Below, piece after piece: positions 1-8,195 of a stretch of DNA of 22,500 nt. The DNA is from Paulinella micropora (Eukaryota > Cercozoa > Imbricatea > Euglyphida > Paulinellidae). The translations under genes and the position numbers were made by a program. The notes below the pieces were generated by a model. That model was not told the origin of the DNA, searched no databases, and saw only the letters and a program-made list of their open reading frames with translations. Every line of letters starts with the position of its first letter. Within the stretch, counting starts at the first letter, position 1. Where the stretch lies: assembly GCA_019918135.1 (NCBI GenBank), contig WBZZ01005996.1, positions 162,501 to 185,000 on the forward strand, in the 5' to 3' direction.

Positions 1-1
1 C

Positions 2-2411
2 TTGTTCACGGGCTGGGCCTTGGTGTCGGCGGGCGTGGTGCTGATCATGTGGTGCATCTCGCAACCGCAGGACTACAATTGGAAGGCAGGCCTGATCGGA
101 CTCTATGCTGTTCTGGTAAGCGCGATGGAGATCACCAGTCTTGTGCGGCTCATTGCTTGTGGTGTGAGACTGCATGCTGCGTGTTATAGGTTGGGGCTTT
201 TGTGTTCTATTTTGAGAAGCGTGCTGGCAGCAACCTACAGCACGGCAAGTTCCCATGGCGTTGCTTTTGCTACTTAGTCATCACCATGCCTCTGTGGCTG
301 CCGATCCCGACCCGTTTCGCGGCGGGCGCGTGCGCCATCACGGCCTTGACCTACCTAGCCTCCTTCCTCAAGGGCGAGGAGTTCCAGCTGCAGGGCGCGG
401 ATCGGCCCGGCAAGAGCGTCGCCACGCTGCAAGGTAAGATTTGGTTGGACTTGTACGCCAGACTGGTAGAAGAAGACCGCCTGGGCATTGTAATCTGGAT
501 AAGCCTTTTCATGGCTGCCAATCTTATTCACTTTATCTACACCTTACATGTTTGGAAGACTTCAAAAGGGGTAGGCCTAGGGCCTTGGGTGCCCTGGGCC
601 AAAGCTTTTGGGGCCTGCCTCAACCTTGACATCGTCACGCTGCTCCTGTCTGTATGCCGCACCCCGATCCGGTACATCCTCGACTGGTCCACCGCCAACC
701 AGACGCGGTTTTCGCGCTCGGTGCGCTGCTTAGTCAAGTACGTGGTGCCGCTGGATCATGCCATCGCGTTCCACATCCTGGTGGCCTACACCGTGCTGGG
801 CATGGCAATCGGGCACACCGTGTGCCACTTCATGAACTACGTCGCCTTTCCGGCCGCCACATGGGCCAAATTCGGCGCCGCCCCATGGATCACTGGCGCC
901 CTCCTGTTCGCTTGCATCCTGCTCATGCACGCAGCCACCATGCGTAATGTCAAGAGCACGCACTTTGAGATCTTCTGGTATTCTCACCAGCTCTTCACGG
1001 TGTTTTTCGTCTGCTGCCTCTTGCACGGTGCGGGTTGGTGGGGCCCTAACTTTTGGAAATACCTGATCGGGCCAGGCACGCTGTATGCCTGCGAGCGCAT
1101 CTATCGCGAGTACTACTCCTCGTTGGGTGTGCCGCTCATGAGCGCCACCTTCATGAAGCCCTCGGTCTTCCGCCTGGAGCTGGCGCGCGCCGGCCCGCTG
1201 CGCAAGTACAAGGAGGGCCAGTACGCCTACATCAACTGCCCAATTATCTCCCGCACCGAATGGCATCCCTTCACCATCTCTTCGGCGCCGCAGGACAAGA
1301 GCGTGACCTTCCACATCCGTGTGCAGGCCGCGGGCTCGTGGACTGCCCAGGTGCAGGACATGCTGAAAGGGATGGGCAAGAAGGATGCGGCCGTGGCCGA
1401 GTTCACCACGCGAACCACCAAAGATGGCAAGACCGAGGTGCGACTCGGCAAGACGTCGGACCCCATGGGTCGCAGGTTCTTCCGAATCTACGGCCCGCAC
1501 GCCGCACCGACGCAGCACCTGTCGGAATACCACACGGCCATGGTGGTGGGGTCGGGGATCGGGATCACGCCGCTGCACGCCTGCCTCAAGTCGGTCGTCT
1601 TCCACCGCTGGAAGTACACCATCGGCAAGAGCTACCCTGACCGCGTCTTCTTCCACTGGATTTTCTCCTACAACGAAATGAGCTCCTTCCGCTGGTTCGT
1701 GCGGGCCGCGACCGAGGCGTGCGATGCGGTGGCCGCTATGGGGAGCAACCTGGGCGGCAAGCGCTTCGAGATCCACATCCACATGACCAGCGCGCCCAAG
1801 GACCGCGACAAATCCAAGCCCTTCCAGATGGAAAAGCCCTCCTCGGAAATGAGCGACGAGGAGGACGTGGCGTTCTGGGGCGTGCGGGTGCAGAGCACGG
1901 ACGGGCTGGCGGCCGTGCCCAAGACGGTCCTGGAAGACGACCTCTACTGCTGGCTCATGAACCCGCCAAACAAAGAACAGACCTTCGGCGACTACCTCAC
2001 GCTACACGAAGGCCGCCCCAACTGGCCCAACATCTTTAAACACGTCAACGAGCAACACCAGGCCTACGGCGACGTGGGCGTTCTGTTCTGTGGCAACCCC
2101 ATGGTCGCCGAAGATCTGAAAGAGCAGTGTCAGGTATGATCAAATAAATCATCAAAAAAACAACAATATCACTAACAGCAACAAAAAGTGGAGGGGGCCC
2201 GCGGGGGGGGGGGGGGGGGGGGGGGCTCAACCGACGCGCTTATCGACAGTCTTGACAACAGAATGGATGCAACCGTACCACAGCGCATCTTATATACATC
2301 ACAAGACAATGGTTTGCTGTTGGAATCGACTGGTCCCACTTATTTCAACTTTAGGTCTTCAGTGACGCAAAGCAAGGCAAAATTTTCAGGCTGCACAAGG
2401 AGAACTTTTGA
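2..2411 (+). CDS. NOX: NADPH oxidase (NOX/RBOH family), 5'-partial, three exons visible
   Basis: This membrane flavocytochrome passes electrons from cytosolic NADPH through FAD and two hemes to O2, giving superoxide. Visible exons are 2-115, 241-2133 and 2355-2411, all joined in phase 0, giving about 687 residues; the start lies left of the window. The two heme-ligand pairs are seen: His at 772 and 814 (14 residues apart) and His at 985 and 1024 (13 apart, in FWYSHQLF...LLHG). The FAD motif HPFTISSAP is at 1264 and the NADPH-binding GSGIGITP at 1549. CGNPMVAEDLKEQC precedes the last intron, and the last exon supplies the family ending RLHKENF. The first ~90 residues add extra hydrophobic segments before the usual core. 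An acidic stretch (near 1840-1870) lies in the NADPH domain. No EF-hand is visible, so calcium control cannot be judged. Family assignment is secure; the subtype is not. Confidence 0.95.
116..240 (+). other. NOX intron (125 bp)
   Basis: The donor GTAAGC follows a codon end at 115 and the acceptor CCTACAG ends at 240. Splicing here keeps phase 0 and joins two hydrophobic coding stretches. An earlier AG at 229-230 would break the frame, which favours 240. Confidence 0.7.
2134..2354 (+). other. NOX last intron (221 bp), with a poly-G run
   Basis: The donor GTATGA at 2134 follows codon CAG, and the acceptor ACTTTAG ends at 2354. Without splicing the protein would stop two codons into the intron and lose its conserved end. 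With it, a 19-codon exon ending in HKENF-stop is added in frame. The intron carries 23 consecutive G at 2203-2225. Confidence 0.85.
2203..2225. repeat. Poly-G run, 23 bp
   Basis: There are 23 G in a row inside the last NOX intron, just after a GC-rich GGGCCCGCG. It could form G-quadruplexes. Exact length in the assembly is doubtful because such runs are hard to sequence. Confidence 0.9.
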
Positions 2412-2544
2412 CGAATCCAGTCGATCTCGAAATTCTAGCATCATCTGCGGACGGTCTGCCGTGTTGCACAACGAAATCTAAAGACAAATGGTTTCATATT
2501 TTCATACTTCGAACAACTTTTTTATTTACGCAGACATTCCTTTC

Positions 2545-2550
2545 AATAAA
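2545..2550 (+). promoter_or_regulatory. Possible polyadenylation signal for NOX
   Basis: AATAAA lies 134 bp after the NOX stop codon, within an AT-rich stretch. It is a plausible 3'-end signal by sequence and position only. The rest of 2412-2640 shows no gene. Confidence 0.3.
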
Positions 2551-2640
2551 CTACCACGTAAGAAAAATCAGCGAAAAAAAAATTCAGTCTCTAACACACT
2601 TCCAGCTCTGACTTTTCCGCTCGAGATCGACCAGGATGCT

Positions 2641-2669
2641 TTATTATTATTATTATTATTATTATTATT
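2641..2669. repeat. (TTA)n microsatellite
   Basis: About ten TTA units directly precede the tRNA-like head of the SINE candidate. A longer tract of the same unit follows it at 2938-3000. Confidence 0.95.
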
Positions 2670-2744
2670 GTGGACACCGTGATAGCCCAGTGGTCAAGTT
2701 CTACCATCTGGGCCCTGTCGCCAGTTCGATTCCCGTCGGTGCCA

Positions 2745-2814
2745 CCAGTATTTTCATTGAACATACCGCTCCGTCTGGACCAGTATTTTCATTGAACATA
2801 CCGGTCCGTCTGGA
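2745..2814 (+). repeat. Tandem duplication of a 35-bp unit
   Basis: Units 2745-2779 and 2780-2814 each start CCAGTATTTTCATTGAACAT and differ at one base. The first unit starts exactly at the CCA after the tRNA-like head, so the unit belongs to the SINE body. Confidence 0.9.
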
Positions 2815-2937
2815 AGTGTTGGAACTGCCCTTGCGGGGGTCTCATTAGAGCTTATCGTCAATTCTTCGTACTCCCCTCACGGGTGAGACGATGGAGGCGC
2901 ATGTGCAGAAATGCATCAGCCATTGACAGAGAAGCAC

Positions 2938-3000
<63 letters not shown>
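2938..3000. repeat. (ATT)n microsatellite, SINE tail
   Basis: About 62 bp of pure ATT/TTA repeat closes the SINE-like element. Confidence 0.95.
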
Positions 3001-3001
<1 letters not shown>

Positions 3002-3008
3002 CTCACCG

Positions 3009-3011
<3 letters not shown>

Positions 3012-3078
<67 letters not shown>
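3012..3078. repeat. Compound (CA)n-(TA)n microsatellite
   Basis: Pure CA dinucleotides at 3012-3042 pass directly into pure TA at 3043-3078. Shorter TA-rich stretches continue at 3163-3243. Confidence 0.95.
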
Positions 3079-3080
<2 letters not shown>

Positions 3081-3548
3081 TTTATATTTATATATTCCTC
3101 CTACCTCCTGCCTCTATATCACTCTTTCTCCCTATTTCCTTCTCCTTTTCTCTTCCTATCCATATATACACATATACATATATATACATATTATATATAT
3201 ATATTATTAATATATATTCATATATACTTCTACATGTACATATAAGTCCTGAGCAGGCTGCTTTACTGCATCAGCTCTTGGTACATGACTTTAAACTGTT
3301 CCAACCTATGTTCTCCTGTCTTGGTCATGACTTTAAACTGTACTAACCCAGTTCTTTAACTTAATCTTGTTCATTTGTTCTTTTCTCAACTTGATCGTCC
3401 TTTTCCTTTCCTTTTTGTGTTCCATTCTCATTCTGTATTTTCCCTATTGCCTTCACTGTTATATTTTTCTCACCCGTTCGCTTTTCCTTCTCTTTCGTTC
3501 TCTTCTTTCTTCCCCAGGGTCTACCCAGACACAATAAGAGGAAGTTAC
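3079..3548. other. Non-coding AT- and pyrimidine-rich stretch
   Basis: No gene is seen. The stretch has TA-rich sequence to 3243. Two copies of a 23-24 bp motif, TCTTGGT(A)CATGACTTTAA..., start at 3276 and 3319 (period 43). A C/T-rich tract runs from about 3361 to 3520. A short purine run, AATAAGAGGAAG, sits just before the LTR at 3549 and could be the polypurine tract of a lost element. Confidence 0.6.
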
Positions 3549-3754
3549 TGTTGGAATTAATAATCTTAATTAATAGTTAAGGACCGGCCGTATCGAAGTA
3601 ACGGTGTCGGTAGAGCCATTACTTATGATCCAGCCAGTCAAGTTACATGGTGTGTTCTGTTGGCGTTTTTTCTTATTAAAGCTATAGTACTGCTGATAGA
3701 GTGTAGTTGCTATCATAGATTATTATATTAATAATACACTATAGTAGTCTAACA
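3549..3754 (+). mobile_element. Lone LTR (206 bp), copia-like ends
   Basis: It starts TGTTGGAATTAATAAT and ends AGTCTAACA, giving TG...CA ends and a near-perfect short terminal inverted repeat (TGTTGG / CTAACA). Many Ty1/copia LTRs start this way. A sequence resembling a tRNA-Met primer site follows directly, and a purine run precedes it. No partner LTR is visible in the window, so it is solo or from a truncated element. It may or may not belong to the copia copies to the right, whose own LTRs are not in view. Confidence 0.5.
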
Positions 3755-3766
3755 GGTTATCGAGCC
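3755..3766 (+). other. Primer-binding-site-like sequence after the LTR
   Basis: GGTTATCGAGCC begins right after the LTR's terminal CA. Copia elements commonly carry a TGGTATCAGAGC-like site here for initiator tRNA-Met. The match is partial. The 195 bp beyond it (to 3961) show no reading frame or other recognisable feature. Confidence 0.35.
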
Positions 3767-3961
3767 TTGATTAGCGGACTCTGCGTCAGCAGCTTTAGTC
3801 AGTCGCATTTAGTCTGGAAGGAGAGGCATTAGGCCTTCAGAAAAGTGCAAGGATCGACGTGCAGCCAATTCGGATAATTTTATTAATAATAGTATTTAGT
3901 CATACCGGCCCTGGGCCCACCCAAGGACAATTACCTATTCTACCTATATCACTCTATGTGT

Positions 3962-4211
3962 AACGGTGAATTCAAAGAGTTGGCGGTCTGGGGTTGGGCA
4001 CTTAGTGAGTGACGTGTCAGGAATTATTCAAATCTCTAAGTAAAGTAAAGTACGAAGTTTGAATCCTCTTGTCTAGTGGGTTATGAGCCTTGGCAGCGCT
4101 TAGTGCACTAGACGAGATGGTTCGTACTTTACTTTACTTAGAGATTTGAATAATTACTGACACGTAGGTAAGTGCCCAACCCCAGACCGCCAACGCTTTG
4201 AATTCACCGTT
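3962..4211. mobile_element. Foldback (MITE-like) element
   Basis: Arms 3962-4056 and 4121-4211 are inverted copies, about 95 and 91 bp. They differ by a 4-bp length change near GTGAGTGACGTG and a few substitutions. The outer ends read AACGGTGAATTCAAAG and its complement. The 64-bp loop carries an inner hairpin, GTCTAGTG at 4071 and CACTAGAC at 4106. There is no coding capacity. I see no clear target-site duplication, so the class is open. Confidence 0.75.
4051..4127 (-). pseudogene. tRNA-Met-like remnant in the foldback tip
   Basis: Read on the - strand, this 77-nt stretch has tRNA-like parts in tRNA order. It has a 7-bp outer stem (GTACGAA with TTCGTAC), an A-box-like TCGTCTAGTG, an anticodon-loop-like CTCATAA (CAT) flanked by GG/CCC, and a B-box-like GGATTCAAACT with a partly paired T stem. 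The spacing from A to B box is about five bases too long, and the D and anticodon stems pair poorly. It cannot be a working tRNA. A tRNA-derived origin is my inference; the outer stem is also part of the foldback arms. Confidence 0.3.
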
Positions 4212-4864
4212 GGTGACACTTAGAGTTGTTACGATAGTAGGATATTTAATAAACAGATAACTGTTACTAACGATATGAAGACTGAGGAATACCTAAAGTA
4301 CTCCAGACCAAGGATTAACCGACAGACCGGAACGATCAGTATTGCCATTATATACCGGGTGGGCCAGCATAATTCCTTCTCCCCCCCGAGCGCGCTCGCC
4401 AGTATGCGCGCGAGGAGTCGAACTTACGCACCCGCCGACCAACCTCGGGATAAAATGCATATACGAACCTGAGTGACGGTCGACGTTGTACCAGTATTAA
4501 CAAATTAAACAAAAGTGTAAGTTGTGCCAAACGCAAACACTTACATTATGTAAAATTTTGGTTAATTTCCCGTTGCGTCCTTCGTCGCCTGTTGAATCGG
4601 TATCCGCCACCCCACGCCTGAAAATGCCCCCCCTTCCGTTGAGACCACAACTTGCCCTTTATCCTCCATTCCTTGTAACCGGCCCCTAGTCACTCAACGT
4701 CCATCCGACCTAGTGTCGGTCTATACTATCCTGGGCGAGTCCTCCCGGGCCTTCCCGCTTCCGCAACTCCGTTTAATCCGCCAATCCAATGCTTCCCCAG
4801 CCGTGCCATTGTTCGATCGATATCCATATGTTGTTGCCGCTCCTCGTGCTCTGACGCAGCCGCC
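4212..4864. other. Stretch without recognisable gene
   Basis: I see no coding region or RNA gene. There is a short self-complementary GAGCGCGCTC at 4388-4397 followed by GCGCGCGAG, and otherwise unremarkable sequence with C-rich patches. It may be the LTR or untranslated part of the gypsy-type element to the right, but nothing proves it. Confidence 0.4.
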
Positions 4865-5094
4865 GTCTGGGTCCCGCCGCATCCAACATGTTGGAGCAGC
4901 CCCCGTCTCGGTCACGCCGAATCCCACTTGTCGAAGCCGCCCCCGTCTCGGTCACGCCGAATCCCAATCCCACTTATTGAAGCCGCCCCCGTCTCGGTCA
5001 CGCCGAATCCCACTTGTTGAAGCCGCCCCCGTCTCGGTTACGCCGAATCCCACTTGTTGAAGCCGCCCGTCTCGGTCACGCCGAATCCCACTTT
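4865..5094 (+). repeat. 40-bp minisatellite, about six copies
   Basis: Units start at 4865, 4905, 4945, 4991, 5031 and 5069 with GTCTCGGTCACGCCGAATCC. The first unit is most diverged, the third has an extra AATCCC (46 bp), the fifth is two bases short and the last is partial. The unit length is not a multiple of three, so it is not a protein repeat. Confidence 0.95.
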
Positions 5095-6102
5095 AACTCG
5101 AACTGATACTTCTGGCTTTTAATAGCCTCATAATGCCCTCTCGGTGCGCTGTAGTCCCAGTCGCCCAGCCCAGAGGTAACGTAGGCAAGGAAAGGCTCCC
5201 CCGGACCTTTGCTACCCCCACCAAGGCCCCTCCGGCACTGAAACGCCATGCTTGAAACGAACCTGAGGACTAATAACACGAATGATATACACACCACCTC
5301 ATCTATTCATCACTTCATCCCTTCTCCCCCCAAAAAGGTCCATGTCCCCTTTTGATCCCCTTCGCAGCCCCCCCTGAATGATATTTTCACTCTGGTGCCC
5401 CCCCTCACCCGAGTGTCAGAGTTGCCGCTTGCCGGTTGTCCCTTTTCTCTTTCTTCCCGTCATCTTTCTTCTTCATCTTTCTCATCTCTGCCCCGCGCCC
5501 CCTCCCCTCTCACTATCCTATCCTCTGACTATATCATCCACCCCCCCCCCCCCCGGCTATCCTATCCATCCTATTGACTATCCCTATTTGTTATCCCCTG
5601 TCTTCCTCCCCCTCGCTATTCTACCCCTCTCTATCTAAACTGGATTAGTCAATATGCATTATTCCCCCGTTCAACTCGTATGTCTCTTGTATCCGCGGGA
5701 ATAAAAGAATATATAAAGTTCAATATCATCGCTCGTCACAGAGCGGAAAGAAGAAAAAAAAATTAATAAAGTCTTGTGTCAGTCCGCTCCCCAGTTTCCC
5801 CCATGAGCCTATCAGGCATAAGACATGTTTGCCCGATATGTCAGTCTGATATATTTCCCCCATCACACCGTAAAGTCACATGATATTACATATTCCTATA
5901 CCCGTGAGCCTGAATGATATAAGAATCTTCCCGTATTTGTATATATATATAACCCGCGTCGTCACAATCTGTACCTTGTTGGTATAAAATGCATGTCGCA
6001 TGCCCGCCACCGTACCTGTGAATGTAAAAGTATACCGCTCCCCCTCCCTCATCTTCATTCATCTTCGAACTCGTATGTCAGTCATATTTTCATCACCCCC
6101 TT
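5095..6102. other. Non-coding C/T-rich and AT-rich stretch
   Basis: No gene is visible. From about 5290 to 5640 the + strand is strongly C/T-rich, including 14 consecutive C at 5541-5554. On the - strand this is a long purine tract, downstream of the gypsy-type fragment. From 5640 to 6102 the sequence is AT-rich with scattered short similar motifs such as CCTATACCCG. It could be the 3' untranslated or LTR region of that element; no LTR ends were recognised. Confidence 0.4.
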
Positions 6103-6275
6103 ATAAAGCCCCGCAATTCATTTATACCGTTATCACCCTCTCATATACCCGCAAGTCATATAAGCCACTATCACCCATCATATACCCGCAAGTCATGTAA
6201 GTCACTAGTACCCATCATATACCCGCAATTCGGTAGTACCGTCATCACCCCGTCATGTGCCCGCAGTTCGTATTC
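6103..6275 (+). repeat. 37-bp imperfect tandem repeat, about five copies
   Basis: The motif TCATATACCCGCAAGTCAT recurs at 6141, 6178 and 6215. Diverged copies lie about 37 bp on either side, near 6103 and 6253. Confidence 0.85.
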
Positions 6276-6348
6276 TTCTCATCTCGTCATCTCTCATCTT
6301 CTTTCTTATTTTTCATCTTTCTCCATTCCTATTCTATCCTCTCACTCG

Positions 6349-6980
6349 TCACCCATTCATCACCGCCCGTCCTCTTGCCCGAGTCATCCGACCACCCGTC
6401 GTAGGCCGCTTCTTGCCTCTTGATCCAACCGCTGCCGGTGGAGCGCCGATAATATCGAAAGGCAATCCTTCCGCATCTATCTCGTCCCAAATCTGTGCCG
6501 ATATCCGCCTCTCTTCAGTGAGGTCGAACGGCACATTCAGCACCAACCGCGGTCTCGTCTGAATGCCCATATGATCCTCGTCGTCCAACTTGATGGTGGC
6601 ATCCCACGTTTCCCGCTTCTTCCCCGCCTTTTCCAGCAAAACCGGATCAAACCGCCGCATCTTTTCCTCCGCTACCTCGTCACTACTCCTCCAAAACTCC
6701 ATCACCGGCGTTATGCCCTTCCCCGCCTTATGTCGTGACATCCCCCCCTGACTTAGAACCCTCATGACATAAAAGTCGTCCAGTGTGTCATCGCTTACCT
6801 CTTTCGCCGCCGGCATCATCAAATAGAACTTGCCCGTCTTCCATTTTATCTTATCGATCTCCGCCTCTTTTTCCACCCACAGGCATCGCTTGTTTTTGAT
6901 CCCCACGTGCCCCTCCGGTGCCTCTGGCCTCGATGGCCCTCCTGTACCTTGCTTGTCTTGACCCCCTTGTCCTCCCATGC
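6349..6980 (-). pseudogene. C-terminal extension of the gypsy-type polyprotein, unknown domain
   Basis: About 209 residues continue the gypsy-type integrase in another frame. The first 30 are G/Q/P-rich linker. A compact-looking region follows (KNKRCLWVEKEAEIDKIKW to LVLNVPFDLTEERRISAQIW) and then a basic tail with RGKKRP and MTRARGRA before the stop. I do not recognise the domain. By place it could be a targeting module in the position of a chromodomain, but none of the chromodomain aromatic cage pattern is evident. It is likely decayed along with its element. Confidence 0.55.
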
Positions 6981-7678
6981 CTTTCCCCTCCCCTCCCTAC
7001 CTTGTATTCCTCCCTCTTCCCGTTTCTTGTCCTCCTCTTTCCGCTTTTCCTCATCCCGCTTTTGTTTCTGTGAAACCCTCTTATGTGACCCCGTCTCCAA
7101 TTCCTCTATTGCGTCTTGCAATCTTTTCTTCTCCTCCGCATCCTGTTCGAACGTCACCTCCTCCCTCAGCCTCGCAATCTCCTCGGCCCTTTGCGTCCGT
7201 GTCAACAACGGCCGTGGGTTTCCAAATTGATCCGACGTCCGCTCCAAGGCATCCTGCTCCGTTTCGTAATCCAACAAGTAAGGCGAGAACTTGACCAGTC
7301 GCCGAACGTGGACTATCTGTTCCTTTTTCGTCCTCTGGTGTCTGATCTTATAATTATTGGCCGCGGTTTGTTTCATAATCTGATACGGACCCTGCCATTT
7401 CTCATAGAGCTTCGTTGAGACCCCCACTGGAACGTTTGGGCAGTATAGCAGCACTGTATCCCCCTCCCGGAATTCCACGTGTTTATATTTCTGTTGGCCC
7501 TTCTCATCCTCCGTCCGCATTGCCGCCTCCCGATGCTTAGTCATAATTTTTTCCGCTTCTGCTGGGGCCCATAATCTCACTGCCATCGGCTCCAACGGCT
7601 GATACAATGCCTTGTGTTGCATCACGTCCTGTGGTGTAGTTAAGACCTTGCCAAACACCATCTGATGTGGGCACAGTC
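6980..7678 (-). pseudogene. Gypsy-type integrase C-terminal part (GPY/F module)
   Basis: The reading starts at the junction with RLCPHQMVFGKVL, matching the typical end of a gypsy integrase core (P-x-LVFG). It runs through FREGDTVLLY and then EKWQGPYQIMKQ...YKIRH...VHVRRLVKF, the GPY/F module that binds DNA or chromatin in Ty3/gypsy integrases. After it comes a charged coiled-coil-like stretch rich in E, K and R (about 7040-7160). The catalytic core is missing because the element is truncated at 7678. One frame change near 6980 separates it from the next segment, so it cannot make the full protein. Confidence 0.8.
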
Positions 7679-8195
7679 TTCCTTGCAAAGTCAGCGTTGA
7701 AAGTCCCATTGCGGATCTGATCACGTTTGCGTTCAAAAGGTTGCTTTCCAAGAGGCTTAGTGTTTAAGTTGGCCATGTTGTTGGCATCATCTGTTGATGT
7801 CACTCTAAATTTTCCTTCTTGACAGCCTCGTTGATACACGCCATCTGCACTTCCAAATGACGTTGGCGTCGGGTAAAGATATTATTATATGCACCCAGCA
7901 CCGTCGCAGCATTATCTACCGCAATCACAGGGATCTCCGTCATGAACCCTCTTAACAGTTCATTGTCCTTATGGACTGGGATCTGCTTCAGTAAGTTATG
8001 GATGCCGATTACCCTCTGTATAGTGCGGAATAAGCCCCTTGACTCTGCCTCATTGGTTGAGGTCGCAATCTGACGCAGCTTGCTTGTATCGGAGTCGATT
8101 ACACCATTGGCAAGCACCACCATCCCCTCCGACCTCGACCGACGCTCAGGCTCCATCGCAAACGACGCATCAGCCAGCAAAGCAAATTACGATTC
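7679..8195 (-). pseudogene. Copia RNase H domain, left copy
   Basis: It matches the right copy's RNase H (see 20795-21309) base for base as far as I checked. It carries the LADASFA, STNEAES and AVDNAAT motifs of a copia RNase H and the TKPL tail motif. Unlike the right copy, its last residues are replaced at 7678 by gypsy-type sequence, which reads on out of frame. A frame change near 7803 is shared with the right copy. Confidence 0.8.

Larger units (their letters stand above)
2672..3000 (+). mobile_element. tRNA-derived SINE-like element with ATT tail
   Basis: The head at 2672-2747 looks like a tRNA. Its A-box-like TAGCCCAGTGG is at 2683 and its B-box-like AGTTCGATTCC at 2723. A 7-bp acceptor-like stem (2673-2679 with 2737-2743, one A-C mismatch) is followed by A and then CCA at 2745-2747. 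The middle is too diverged to give a clear anticodon, and the T stem pairs poorly. The body holds a tandem 35-mer and unrelated sequence, and it ends in a long ATT/TTA tract, a common SINE tail type. These parts in order fit a SINE driven by an internal RNA polymerase III promoter. No second copy is in the window and I did not find target-site duplications, so this remains a candidate. Confidence 0.5.
6349..7678 (-). mobile_element. Ty3/gypsy-type LTR retrotransposon fragment (3' end of pol)
   Basis: This fragment carries only the integrase C-terminus and a long extension. It is cut off at 7678, where the copia-type element begins in the same orientation. There is no reverse transcriptase, protease or integrase core. 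A purine-rich run on the - strand at about 6340-6265, after the stop, could be its polypurine tract. The 3' LTR is not recognised. Confidence 0.75.

Noticed and set aside
434..560. GTAAG at 434 as an intron donor in NOX
   Set aside because: The frame runs on through IWISLFMAANLIHFIY and WAKAFGACLNLDIV, which fit NOX membrane helices, so the site is within coding sequence.
730..1782. 350-residue open frame on the - strand
   Set aside because: It is antisense to the conserved NOX core and shows only low-complexity His/Arg/Gly-rich sequence, as expected from GC-rich coding DNA read backwards.
2672..2747. Working tRNA gene
   Set aside because: The T stem and anticodon arm are degenerate and the sequence is embedded in a SINE-like structure.
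2883..3245. Leu/Thr/Tyr-repeat open frame, and the poly-Asn frame opposite
   Set aside because: These are translations of ATT, CA and TA microsatellites, with no sign of coding.
4051..4127. Working tRNA-Met gene
   Set aside because: D and anticodon stems do not pair and the A-to-B box distance is too long. At best it is a decayed derivative.
4865..5094. CRISPR array
   Set aside because: Units are directly adjacent with no unique spacers. It is a plain minisatellite.
5378..5638. Pro/Ser/Leu-rich open frames
   Set aside because: They arise from a C/T-rich tract including a poly-C run, with no conserved or domain-like sequence.
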